Positions 14,911-23,459 of a stretch of 39,071 nt of DNA are shown in pieces. The position numbers and the translations under genes are program-made. Below the pieces are notes generated by a model. The model saw only the letters and a program-made list of their open reading frames with translations, did not search any database and was not told where the DNA came from. The stretch spans positions 1 to 39,071 of the forward strand of contig CAMASI010000035.1 of NCBI GenBank assembly GCA_945861065.1, given 5' to 3'. Every line of letters starts with the position of its first letter. The stretch's first letter is position 1. The DNA is from Klebsiella pneumoniae. Its GTDB lineage: Bacteria > Myxococcota_A > UBA796 > GCA-2862545.

Positions 14911-17342
14911 TAAAAGAAACTTCCAATCCCGAAGTCGAACACACTCTTGCGCTCGTCCTCCAGCGGCTTGATCGGAATGCCGTATTCGAAGCGCAACGGC
15001 CCAATCGGGCTGCGCCACCGCACGCCGAAGCCGTAGGCCATGCGCAGGTCCTCGGGACGGATGGGGCCCTTGCCATAGACATCGCCAAAAGCGTTTCCAG
15101 CGTCGAAGAACACCACCGTCGAGATCCCCGCCGCAGGAATAATCGGGGATTCCAACTCCAGGTTGTTGATCCACGTCTTCGTTCCTCCGATGATCAGTTC
15201 GTCATCGGCCCGCACCGGGTCATCGGTCGTGAGCGACCGCAACGTGGGTCCGAGGCTGTACCACTGGTAGCCACGCACCGACTGGATCCCGCCTGCGCGA
15301 TACCGTTGGATATACGGAATGATCCCGCCATCGGTGGACCACAAATGGCCCAGCGTGCTATTGAAACGTAGAACGAGCCGGGTCGAATTCGGAATAACGG
15401 GCTGGTAGAGCCGGAAGTTGATCTTTGATTCCACAAAATGGAAATCGCCACCGAGTAGCGACAACAACGATTCGTCGTTCAGCCGGAAGCCACCAGACAG
15501 CGCCGTAGAAGCCGACCCGTAAATCCCGCGGGTGGGGAACAATCGATCGTTTCTCTTGTCGACCGAGAGTGTCAGCCCTGTGGTACTCGTCAGACCGTTT
15601 CGGAAGAGGTCTCCGCCAAAGATGCGCTGCCGATACGGGTCGATATTGTTCAGACCAACGTCTTCGAGCGTGTACTCCCCGCGCAACTCGATGTCGTCAC
15701 GCGGGTCGAGGTAACGACCAATGCCGATAGAGCCACCGCGCGTGTACTCATCGAGTTGGAAACTACGAGTCACAGAGTAGGTATCAAAGCGGAAGGACCA
15801 CCGGCTATCGAGGAAATACGGGTCAAGGAAACTGATCTGGTACTGCTTCTGCAGCTTCGACCAGTTCACGGACGCCGCCATCGTGTAGCCGAGCCCAAGG
15901 AAATTGTTCTTGGACACACTGGCCGTAATGACGATGCTCTCCAAGCTGCTGTACCCGGCGCCCAGCGAGAACGTGCCCGTCGGCTGTTCAGACACGTCAA
16001 AGTTGACGTCGAGCGTGCCCGGCTCGTCGCCCCGCGGCGTGCTCACCTTCACATCTTCGAAAAAACCGAGACGGCGCAAACGCGCCTGCGATGCCCGAAT
16101 CAAGGTACCGCGGTACGTATCCCCCTCATTGATGAGGATTTCCCGCCGGACCACCTTATCAAAGGTCGTGTCGTTCCCGGTAATGTTGATCCGTCCGACC
16201 TTAACCTTGTCTCCTTTCTCGATGATGAGATGGACGTCGACCACAGCGCGCTCTGTGTCCGTTCGCGTGTCTGGTACGACCGTGACAAACGCGAAACCCT
16301 GGTCCTGATACAGGGTTTCGATCGCCTGGAGCACCGCCAAAACCTCAGAGTATTTGAACCAAGCGCCCGTCTCCAGCTTAGGGCCCTTAATCTCGATATC
16401 GACCTTTGGACCCCCCTTGCCCGTCGCCGCCCGCCATTGCTCTTCCTGAACCGACGCCGTCGCGCGACCTGCGGCAATTTCGCGAACTGCCGCCTCGGTC
16501 AGTCCCAGCGCTTCGTCGAAATCTCCCTCGACGGCAATTTCGCCAATTCGGTAGCGCGGTCCCTCTTCGACGGCGTAGCTGATGAAGACGCTGCGTTTGT
16601 CAGGCGACAGGTACACTTTCGGGGGATCCACGTGGACGTCCACATAGCCCTCTTCCAAATAAACCTGGCTGACACGCTGGACATCGACGTCGAGTTTCTC
16701 CCGGTTGAACGTTCCACCCCCGGTGATGAAACTCAGCACGCCGCCCTGCTTGACCTCTAGGTATCGGCGGACTTTGCCATCGGCGATGGCATCGTTTCCA
16801 GCGATGTCGATGCGCTGGACGACGACCTTCTTGTCTTCGACGATGTGGAAGACGACATCGACTTGATCCGTGCCTACAGGCACCGTCTCCGTTTCCACCT
16901 GCGCCAGGTAAAAGCCCTTCTCTACGTACAAATCCCGAATGGCATCCACGTTGCTCTGAAGCCTTGCTTCATTGAGCACAGAGAAGGCTTTGACGTCCAT
17001 GACCTCGCGGATATCGTCTTCGTCAATCTTCTTGTTGCCATCAATCCGGCTATCGCGGATGGCCGGCTTCTCGTCCACCCGAAAAGTGACGATTCTCGCC
17101 TCTTCCGGGCCGGAGACGTCTACAACCACGTCATCGAAAAATCCCGTCGCATAGATCGATTCCAAATCCCGTCGAACCTTGACCTCCGTCAGAGGTTCGC
17201 CTGGCCGAATTCCGATCCGTGCAATCACTGCTGCGTCTTCCACGCGGTCTGTACCTTCGACGACGACCCGCTCCACCATTCCCGTCGCCGGCACCGGCTC
17301 AGCCGCGAATGCAACGGCGGCGCACCACAGGCTAGCCCACAT
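14910..17342 (-). CDS. bamA: Outer-membrane protein assembly factor BamA
   Basis: This Omp85-family protein folds and inserts beta-barrel proteins into the outer membrane. The first ~420 residues are a series of POTRA repeats (segments such as VVVEGTDRVEDAAVIARIGI, VVQRIDIAGNDAI, VKVGRINITGNDTT). The C-terminal ~380 residues form the barrel, with YRAGGIQSVRGY and the terminal FDFGIGSFF ending in Phe, as outer-membrane barrels do. The ATG at 17342 has a strong gaggagg site six bases upstream and is preferred. An ATG at 17369 would add MGASSRRWL and give a more basic signal peptide. It overlaps the lolD stop by 11 nt. It lies at the end of the long minus-strand array and is essential in Gram-negative bacteria. 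Confidence 0.95.
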   Translation of the reverse strand: MWASLWCAAVAFAAEPVPATGMVERVVVEGTDRVEDAAVIARIGIRPGEPLTEVKVRRDLESIYATGFFDDVVVDVSGPEEARIVTFRVDEKPAIRDSRIDGNKKIDEDDIREVMDVKAFSVLNEARLQSNVDAIRDLYVEKGFYLAQVETETVPVGTDQVDVVFHIVEDKKVVVQRIDIAGNDAIADGKVRRYLEVKQGGVLSFITGGGTFNREKLDVDVQRVSQVYLEEGYVDVHVDPPKVYLSPDKRSVFISYAVEEGPRYRIGEIAVEGDFDEALGLTEAAVREIAAGRATASVQEEQWRAATGKGGPKVDIEIKGPKLETGAWFKYSEVLAVLQAIETLYQDQGFAFVTVVPDTRTDTERAVVDVHLIIEKGDKVKVGRINITGNDTTFDKVVRREILINEGDTYRGTLIRASQARLRRLGFFEDVKVSTPRGDEPGTLDVNFDVSEQPTGTFSLGAGYSSLESIVITASVSKNNFLGLGYTMAASVNWSKLQKQYQISFLDPYFLDSRWSFRFDTYSVTRSFQLDEYTRGGSIGIGRYLDPRDDIELRGEYTLEDVGLNNIDPYRQRIFGGDLFRNGLTSTTGLTLSVDKRNDRLFPTRGIYGSASTALSGGFRLNDESLLSLLGGDFHFVESKINFRLYQPVIPNSTRLVLRFNSTLGHLWSTDGGIIPYIQRYRAGGIQSVRGYQWYSLGPTLRSLTTDDPVRADDELIIGGTKTWINNLELESPIIPAAGISTVVFFDAGNAFGDVYGKGPIRPEDLRMAYGFGVRWRSPIGPLRFEYGIPIKPLEDERKSVFDFGIGSFF

Positions 17343-18030
17343 GAGCCACCTCCTCGACGAAGCGCCCATAGTGCAGCTTCAACCGCCTCGGGAAACGCTC
17401 GGCCAACGTCGCGCTGTGGGTCACCACAACCATCGTGCTCCCAAGTTGCTCGTGCAAAGAAAGCAGAAGCTCAAAAACACCGTCCGCAGTGTTGGGGTCG
17501 AGATTACCGGTGGGTTCGTCCGCCAGCACCAGCGCTGGCGCCATGACCAACGCCCGCGCGATGGCCACCCGTTGTTGTTCGCCACCTGACAGCTCCCCGG
17601 GGCGATGCGACAGTCGGTCCTCTAGGCCTACCGCCACCAGGAGGGCACGCGCGCGCACATCGGCGACCTCGCGAGACGCGCCGGCCAATCGGGCGGGCAA
17701 CGCGACATTGGTCAACGCGGTGTGCTCGGGCAACAGGAGGTGCTGCTGAAAAACAAACCCAATCCGACGATTCCGGAGTGCCGCGCGTTCGTTGTCGGAG
17801 AGGGTGCTCACGTCGATGCCATCGATGCGAATGTTGCCCCGTGTCGGACGATCTAACAGGCCAATTTGGTGCAGAAAGGTCGACTTTCCACAGCCAGACG
17901 GGCCGACAAGCGCCACCCGTTCCCCCGGCTCAAGGTCCACGTCTAAGCCATCCAGCACAGTGACCGTGCGGCTTCCCTGGGTGTACTCGCGGTGCAATCC
18001 ACGCACCATGACGGCCGCGCCAACGCTCAT
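17332..18030 (-). CDS. lolD: Lipoprotein-releasing ABC transporter ATPase LolD
   Basis: The 232-aa ABC ATPase powers release of outer-membrane lipoproteins from the inner membrane. Walker A GPSGCGKST, Q-loop FVFQQ, signature LSGGEQQRVAIARAL and Walker B LVLADEPTGNLD are all intact. The ATG at 18030 overlaps the TGA of the permease gene (ATGA); a longer frame reaching 18093 lies inside the permease gene and was rejected. Gene order permease-lolD-bamA couples lipoprotein sorting with barrel assembly. Confidence 0.93.
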   Translation of the reverse strand: MSVGAAVMVRGLHREYTQGSRTVTVLDGLDVDLEPGERVALVGPSGCGKSTFLHQIGLLDRPTRGNIRIDGIDVSTLSDNERAALRNRRIGFVFQQHLLLPEHTALTNVALPARLAGASREVADVRARALLVAVGLEDRLSHRPGELSGGEQQRVAIARALVMAPALVLADEPTGNLDPNTADGVFELLLSLHEQLGSTMVVVTHSATLAERFPRRLKLHYGRFVEEVAHVG

Positions 18031-19376
18031 TCGAACCGCAATCCGTCGACAGGTTCGAGGCGGGCCGCGCTCGCCGCAGGAATCAACGTACACAGGAACG
18101 CGACCACGGCCGCCGATACCGCGATTCCGAGCACGCTGCCCGGCTCAACGACAACTGGCAGGCTGGCTAAGTAGTACACATCGACGTCCAACGGAAACTC
18201 GTACCAATCCAACCACAAACAGCCGCCCAAACCCAGCGCGGTGCCCAGCGTCGCTCCGACGAGACCGATGACCATGCCCTCCAACAAGAAAACCCGCAAC
18301 ACGCTTCCGGTGGTCGCACCGATCGCTTTGAGCACCGCGATCTCCCGACGTTTCGTCAGCACGAGCATCCACAACGTGCAGACGATCAGCAGGCCGCTGA
18401 TCAGTGTCATGGTATTCATCACGAGCCCGATCACGACCTTCTCAAGTGCCAAAGCGTGAAAGAGCTTCTGGTTGAGCTGTTTCCAGTTTTGCGGCATGTA
18501 CGGGTAGCCCAGCGTCGCCTCGATGGCGCGGGTCATGGCCTCTGCGGCATCCGGGTCTCGTAAACGCACCTCCACCGCCGAGGCCGTGCCAGGGGTACGC
18601 AGGAACTCATTGGCGACGTCGTTCGTCGCGTAGGTCCACTTCGAGTCGTATTCGTACATGCCAGACCGGAACAGCGCTGCCACGCGCATCACAGCAACCG
18701 TGGGGGTAGGCATGCCCATCGGTCCAGGGGGTCCACCCATCGGATTGATGAGTTGAACGACATCTCCAGGGGCCACCATCAGGTCTTTCGCCAAGAGCTC
18801 GCCCAATACGATTCCCGGAAGGGGCGACGAAGTCGCGTCGGACGGCGACACAAAGGTGTCCGACAGCGTGGCCCACACCGCCTCACGGCTCGCGGCATCG
18901 CCGAGGTCGCCTGCCACGCCCCGCACAAGGTCGTTGCGCAGCTGGGTGACGTTGGGGGTGTGTTTCAGGTCCACGCCTTTGAGCACAACGCCCGTATGCC
19001 TCGCCGGTGACCGAATCATCAGCTCGCCCCACGCAAAGGGCGCCGCGTCGACCACGCCTTCCACGGCACGAACGCGCTCGGCCACCGCGTCGGGCTCAGG
19101 GATCGCGCCGCCGACCCGGAAGATCACAACGTGGGCGTTGGCTCCAAGGATCTTGTCGCGCATGTCGACTTCGAATCCGGCCATCACAGCGAGCACCCAA
19201 TTCAACGAGGCGACGGAGAGGGTGACACCCAACACACACAACAGCGTCGCAATCGATAAGAATCGCTCACGGACCGGGCTCCGAAGGTGGGCCCACGCAA
19301 GGAGCCACTCCGCCGCAAACGATGAACCCCTCGAAACTGGGGGAAGCGCTGCGAAATCGATCCGGCCGTCGTTCAT
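18027..19376 (-). CDS. lolC/E: Lipoprotein-releasing system permease LolC/LolE
   Basis: A 449-aa FtsX/MacB-type permease: an N-terminal helix (FLSIATLLCVLGVTLSVASLN), a large periplasmic domain (roughly residues 60-300), then three helices, including IVCTLWMLVLTKRREIAVLKAIGA, the conserved coupling-helix region. Only one permease gene is present, so the complex may be a homodimer (LolF-like) rather than the LolC-LolE heterodimer. ATGA overlap with lysS upstream and with lolD downstream indicates one transcript. Confidence 0.92.
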   Translation of the reverse strand: MNDGRIDFAALPPVSRGSSFAAEWLLAWAHLRSPVRERFLSIATLLCVLGVTLSVASLNWVLAVMAGFEVDMRDKILGANAHVVIFRVGGAIPEPDAVAERVRAVEGVVDAAPFAWGELMIRSPARHTGVVLKGVDLKHTPNVTQLRNDLVRGVAGDLGDAASREAVWATLSDTFVSPSDATSSPLPGIVLGELLAKDLMVAPGDVVQLINPMGGPPGPMGMPTPTVAVMRVAALFRSGMYEYDSKWTYATNDVANEFLRTPGTASAVEVRLRDPDAAEAMTRAIEATLGYPYMPQNWKQLNQKLFHALALEKVVIGLVMNTMTLISGLLIVCTLWMLVLTKRREIAVLKAIGATTGSVLRVFLLEGMVIGLVGATLGTALGLGGCLWLDWYEFPLDVDVYYLASLPVVVEPGSVLGIAVSAAVVAFLCTLIPAASAARLEPVDGLRFE

Positions 19377-20851
19377 CCCGCCTCAGGCCGAAGAAGCGGA
19401 AACAAGATGACGTCGCGGATGGAAGTACGCCCCGTCAACAACATCACGAGCCGATCAATCCCAATCCCTTCTCCTGCCGTCGGGGGCATACCCGAACCTA
19501 GCGCCCGCACATAATCGGCGTCGAACCACATAGATTCTCGGTCGCCCGCAACCCGTTGCGCCGCTTGCGCTGCGAATCTGGCGGCCTGATCGATTGGGTC
19601 GTTGAGCTCAGAAAACCCGTTCGCAAGCTCCATTCCCGCCACGTACAGTTCGAATCGTTCAGCGGTGTCCGGGTCGGCGTCACTTCGCCTCGACAGCGGC
19701 GAAATGGAAATCGGAAAACCCGTCACAAAGGTCGGGTCCACCAGCGTGTGCTCGACCAGTTCACCGAAAATCAACTCCCACCAGGCGCCATAGGTTGTCG
19801 GTCGCCTCGCGCCGCAGGGTCGATCGCCCCACGCCGTCGCCAGCGCCTCGGGGTCGCGCAACGCGGCACCGTGCAACCCAATCGCGACGGATACCAGCGA
19901 CGCCATCGACGTCACCCGGTAAGGCGGCTCGAAGTTCAACGTGTGGGGGCCAAAGGTCAGCGAACGGGTACCGCACACCGAATCGACCAAACCGACAAAC
20001 ATCTGCTCCGTGAGCGTGATAAGGTCCGCATAGGTGCTCCACGTCCGGTACAACTCGAGCATTGTAAACTCGGGATTGTGCCGACTGTCCACCCCTTCGT
20101 TTCGAAAATTGCGGTTCACCTCGTACACGGCCTCCATCCCGCCGACGACTAGCCTCTTGAGATACAATTCCGGGGCAATCCGCAAATACAATTCGAGGTC
20201 AAGCGCGTTGTGATGCGTTTGGAAGGGCCGTGCCGCTGCTCCGCCGGGAATCGGGTGCATCATCGGGGTCTCGACCTCGACGAATCCACGTTCGTCGAGG
20301 AAATCGCGCAGCCACCGCATGACCCGACTGCGTTTCGCGAACGCGTCACGGCTGTCTTCATTCATGAATAAGTCGACGTGCCTTTGCCGCGACCGTTTCT
20401 CGATGTCCGTCACCGAATTCCAGCGGTCCGGAAACGGCATCAGCGCTTTGCCCGCCAGACGCACCTCCGACGCCGCTACCGTGAGCTCTCCGGTTCGGGT
20501 ACGCATCATGCGGCCCGTCGCCCACACGATGTCCCCGATGTCTAAACCCTTGACGATAGCGAACGCCGCTTCACCCAGCGTATCGATTTTGGCCCAAAGT
20601 TGGATGACGCCGGATCCATCCTGCACGCGGAGAAACGCCGCTTTTCCCATGAGATTGCGGAACATCAACCGACCGCCGACCGTGACGGGACCTGCGTCCG
20701 CCTCCGCGGAGGGCTCCGCCACATCCAGAAACCGAGCGTGAAGCGAAGCCGCTTGGTGCGTGACTGCAAGGTTGGACGGGTACGGATCCACGCCACTCGC
20801 CCTCAAGCTGTCGAGCTTGGCGCACCACACCTCCCCGAACAGGTCGTTCAC
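19373..20851 (-). CDS. lysS: Class II lysyl-tRNA synthetase
   Basis: The 492-aa enzyme charges tRNA-Lys. An N-terminal OB-fold (VTVGGRLMFRNLMGKAAFLRVQD) is followed by the class II catalytic domain: motif 2 in FRNEGVDSRHNPEFTMLE and motif 3 in GEGIGIDRLVMLLTG near the C-terminus. The start codon is GTG, overlapping the upstream TGA (GTGA). The length is standard for bacterial LysS. Confidence 0.95.
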   Translation of the reverse strand: MNDLFGEVWCAKLDSLRASGVDPYPSNLAVTHQAASLHARFLDVAEPSAEADAGPVTVGGRLMFRNLMGKAAFLRVQDGSGVIQLWAKIDTLGEAAFAIVKGLDIGDIVWATGRMMRTRTGELTVAASEVRLAGKALMPFPDRWNSVTDIEKRSRQRHVDLFMNEDSRDAFAKRSRVMRWLRDFLDERGFVEVETPMMHPIPGGAAARPFQTHHNALDLELYLRIAPELYLKRLVVGGMEAVYEVNRNFRNEGVDSRHNPEFTMLELYRTWSTYADLITLTEQMFVGLVDSVCGTRSLTFGPHTLNFEPPYRVTSMASLVSVAIGLHGAALRDPEALATAWGDRPCGARRPTTYGAWWELIFGELVEHTLVDPTFVTGFPISISPLSRRSDADPDTAERFELYVAGMELANGFSELNDPIDQAARFAAQAAQRVAGDRESMWFDADYVRALGSGMPPTAGEGIGIDRLVMLLTGRTSIRDVILFPLLRPEAG

Positions 20852-21735
20852 CAGCGCTCCAAGACCGATGCGAGCTCTTCATCGTCGATAAACACGTCTT
20901 CCACTGCGTCCTGGGCCATCAGCCAGGCCGAAAGTGCCTCGGCTTTCTTTTCCGCGGATCCCCGGCGGGCAAGTACAGCAGCAACGCCATCGGCCAGCGC
21001 CTCGGGGCCAACACCCGCCTGCAAGATGACACCCTCACGCTGCACCAACATCCTCAGCAATTCCAACGCTTCCGAGTTTGCACCCGACACCTTCGACTTG
21101 CGCACCGGTGGTTCGTCGGTGTCATACTCACTCAGCATCGCCTCCTCAGGGTCCTCTGATTCGTCAAACTCATCGCCATCGTCGAGGTCGTCTTCTTCCT
21201 CGTCGTCCGCGCCCCCCTCGGAATCGTTTTCGTCCAGCCGAGAAATGGCCTGCAACAATGACTCGATTCCGCCCTTTCGGACTGTGACTTTCGGGACAGG
21301 ACCTCCGTCTTCTTTCCCGCCAAACAGACGCTCCATTGTGGTGTCGTCGTCCCAATCCAACGAGTCCTCGTCCAACGGGCCGGGTCGTGGACCGCCTGCG
21401 GCAGGCACGTTCGCAGCGAGTGCCACGCCGAGGCGGGCGGAAAACGGAAGCACATCGCCGGTCTCTGCGTCCTCAACCTCGGCTTCCAGCACGAGGTCAT
21501 CTCCGACCAACTGCACGGTCGCTGACCGGATTTGACCCGGCTGGCCTTCGATCTCGACGACCGCCTTGAAAAGAACCTCCAACCGGTCGAGCGCTACCGG
21601 CGCGGCCGCGAGTTCCACCGTGCCATCCGCCGGCACAGGCATGTCGTCGATCCGCACGACAGCCTCGGAAGAGCTGGCATGCAACGTCAACCGGAACCCA
21701 CGTTCCGCGTCCCAATCCAACCGCCCCTCGGACAT
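20848..21735 (-). CDS. Acidic protein of unknown function between prfB and lysS
   Basis: A 295-aa protein not recognised from sequence. The N-terminal ~100 residues are beta-rich (LDWDAERGFRLTLHAS, VELAAAPVALDRLEV, ATVQLVGDDLVLEAEV) and might form a PilZ-like or other small beta domain. A middle segment is extremely acidic (about residues 165-200, runs of D/E). The C-terminus is helical (ALELLRMLVQREGVILQ, KKAEALSAWLMAQDAVEDVF). There is no signal peptide, so it is cytosolic. The ATG at 21735 overlaps the prfB stop (TGATG), and its own stop overlaps the lysS GTG. It is embedded among translation genes, so a link to translation is possible but unproven. Confidence 0.75.
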   Translation of the reverse strand: MSEGRLDWDAERGFRLTLHASSSEAVVRIDDMPVPADGTVELAAAPVALDRLEVLFKAVVEIEGQPGQIRSATVQLVGDDLVLEAEVEDAETGDVLPFSARLGVALAANVPAAGGPRPGPLDEDSLDWDDDTTMERLFGGKEDGGPVPKVTVRKGGIESLLQAISRLDENDSEGGADDEEEDDLDDGDEFDESEDPEEAMLSEYDTDEPPVRKSKVSGANSEALELLRMLVQREGVILQAGVGPEALADGVAAVLARRGSAEKKAEALSAWLMAQDAVEDVFIDDEELASVLERW

Positions 21736-22850
21736 CAGATTTCCTCCAACGTGCCCTCGGCACGAGCAGCCAACCACGCTTCCATAAACTCGGTCAGATC
21801 ACCATCCAACACGGAGGCCACGTCGCCAGCAGAATGGCCCGTCCGGTTATCCTTCACCTGCTGGTAGGGCTGAAGAACATAGGACCGAATTTGACTGCCA
21901 AAGTCGATCTTCTTCTTCTTCGCGTTCACAGCGTCTGCGATTTCCGCCCTCTTGTCGAGTTCGAGCTGATACAGTTTGGCCCGCAACATCTTCATCGCCG
22001 TGTCGCGATTCTTGTGTTGCGAACGCTCCTGACGACAAACGACTGCAATTCCCGTGGGCAGATGGCGCAACCGCACGGCCGAATCGGTCGTATTGACGTG
22101 CTGTCCGCCCGCACCCGAACTTCTCATCGTTTCCATCTCGATGTCGGCCGGGTTGATGTGGATTTCGATCGTGTCATCCACTTCCGGGTACACGGCGACC
22201 GCGGCAAAGGCGGTGTGCCTGCGCGCGTTCTGGTCGAACGGGCTGATCCGAACGAGCCGGTGAACGCCACTCTCGGCTTGAAGGTACCCGTAGGCATACC
22301 CCCCGCGAATCGCCAGAATCGCCGCACGAATGCCGGCCTCCTCGGCGGGGGCGTGGTGCAGCAACTCGGTCGTGAGGCCGCGCTTCTCGGCCCAACGCCC
22401 ATACATGCGAAGCAACATCTCGGCCCAATCCGACGCGTCCGTCCCTCCTGCACCGGAGTTGATCTCGACAATGGCGTCCATCACGTCTTCTTCGTTGCTC
22501 AGCAGCCGTTTCGTCTCCAACGACCGTAGGTCCTTCTCCAGCTGGGCAAGCGCGGCACTCGCTTCGTCGTGGGCCCCCTCGTCACCCGTCTCGTCGGATA
22601 GCTCCGCGAACACGAGCACGTCGTCTCGGAGCACCGCCAGGCGCTCCCAGTCCTTGACCACGCGCTCCACCTGACCCTTGTCCTTGAGCACCCTGCGTGC
22701 CCGCTCGGCGTCCTCCCAAAAGCCAACCGACAGCGCCTGTTGGTCGAGATCCTCCGCTCGAGCGCGCCGCGACGGGATGTCGAGCTGCTCGTATAGCGTT
22801 TCGATGCGCACCGATAGAGGGCGGAGCGCGGAACGGACCTCATCGATCAT
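21735..22850 (-). CDS. prfB: Peptide chain release factor 2
   Basis: The 371-aa factor ends translation at UGA and UAA. The SPF tripeptide (RISPFDQNARR, about residue 203) marks RF2 specificity, and GGQ is in SSGAGGQHVNTTDSAVRL (about residue 248). The frame is open throughout. The programmed +1 frameshift (CTT TGA) found in many prfB genes is absent, so autoregulation by UGA is not expected. 66 bases separate it from ybeY upstream, one of the few gaps in the array, where an internal promoter could sit. Confidence 0.95.
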   Translation of the reverse strand: MIDEVRSALRPLSVRIETLYEQLDIPSRRARAEDLDQQALSVGFWEDAERARRVLKDKGQVERVVKDWERLAVLRDDVLVFAELSDETGDEGAHDEASAALAQLEKDLRSLETKRLLSNEEDVMDAIVEINSGAGGTDASDWAEMLLRMYGRWAEKRGLTTELLHHAPAEEAGIRAAILAIRGGYAYGYLQAESGVHRLVRISPFDQNARRHTAFAAVAVYPEVDDTIEIHINPADIEMETMRSSGAGGQHVNTTDSAVRLRHLPTGIAVVCRQERSQHKNRDTAMKMLRAKLYQLELDKRAEIADAVNAKKKKIDFGSQIRSYVLQPYQQVKDNRTGHSAGDVASVLDGDLTEFMEAWLAARAEGTLEEI

Positions 22851-22916
22851 GGCTTGTTCGGGGGTGGCCGCGCGTAACGCTAGACTCCGTCGCTTTCGAC
22901 GTGCAACGCAAACGCT

Positions 22917-23459
22917 TCAAGCGGGATGCAGCGACCCCCGTTGCACGAGTCCCGGTTGTTGCGGCCCGCCGACCTGATTGAGCAGACGACGTTCTTCGTC
23001 CTTCATCCTCGCCGCCGAAGGTGGGTCCATATGGTCGTAGCCCACGAGGTGAAGAAGTGCGTGGATAGACAACAACAGGAGTTCGTCTTCGAGCGTGTGC
23101 CCAAACTCCACCGCTTGCCGCTGGGCCGTTTCCACGCTGATGACGATGTCCCCCAACGTAGACGGCGGACGATCGGCGGAAGTCTCCGTTGCTTCCTCCT
23201 CGTCTCCCAGCGTGTCGGCATCCGACAAGGTCAGCCGATTGGGATTGGCAAACGTGACCTGGGGAAACGCCAACACGTCGGTGGACTCGTCCACGCCTCG
23301 CCAAGGTCGGTTGAGCGCGCGCAACAGCGCGTCATCGGCAAGGACTACCGATACATCCCACGATGCCCGCCCTAAATGAACGAGTGCTGCTTCGATGGCA
23401 GAGACCAACCGGTCGACCGCATAGTTGCCGCCCGCGTCGTCCTGTACTTCGACCGCCAT
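22917..23459 (-). CDS. ybeY: Endoribonuclease YbeY (rRNA maturation factor)
   Basis: The zinc-binding signature H3xH5xH is present as HALLHLVGYDH (about residues 133-143), with DVLAFP and GDIVIS upstream, as in YbeY. The family acts in 16S rRNA 3'-end maturation and ribosome quality control. An acidic insertion of about 30 residues (NPNRLTLSDADTLGDEEEA and beyond) lies between DVLAFP and GDIVIS, longer than in typical homologues. The start ATG overlaps the stop of the 7TM-HD gene (TGATG). phoH, the HD hydrolase and ybeY are a widely conserved cluster. Confidence 0.95.
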   Translation of the reverse strand: MAVEVQDDAGGNYAVDRLVSAIEAALVHLGRASWDVSVVLADDALLRALNRPWRGVDESTDVLAFPQVTFANPNRLTLSDADTLGDEEEATETSADRPPSTLGDIVISVETAQRQAVEFGHTLEDELLLLSIHALLHLVGYDHMDPPSAARMKDEERRLLNQVGGPQQPGLVQRGSLHPA

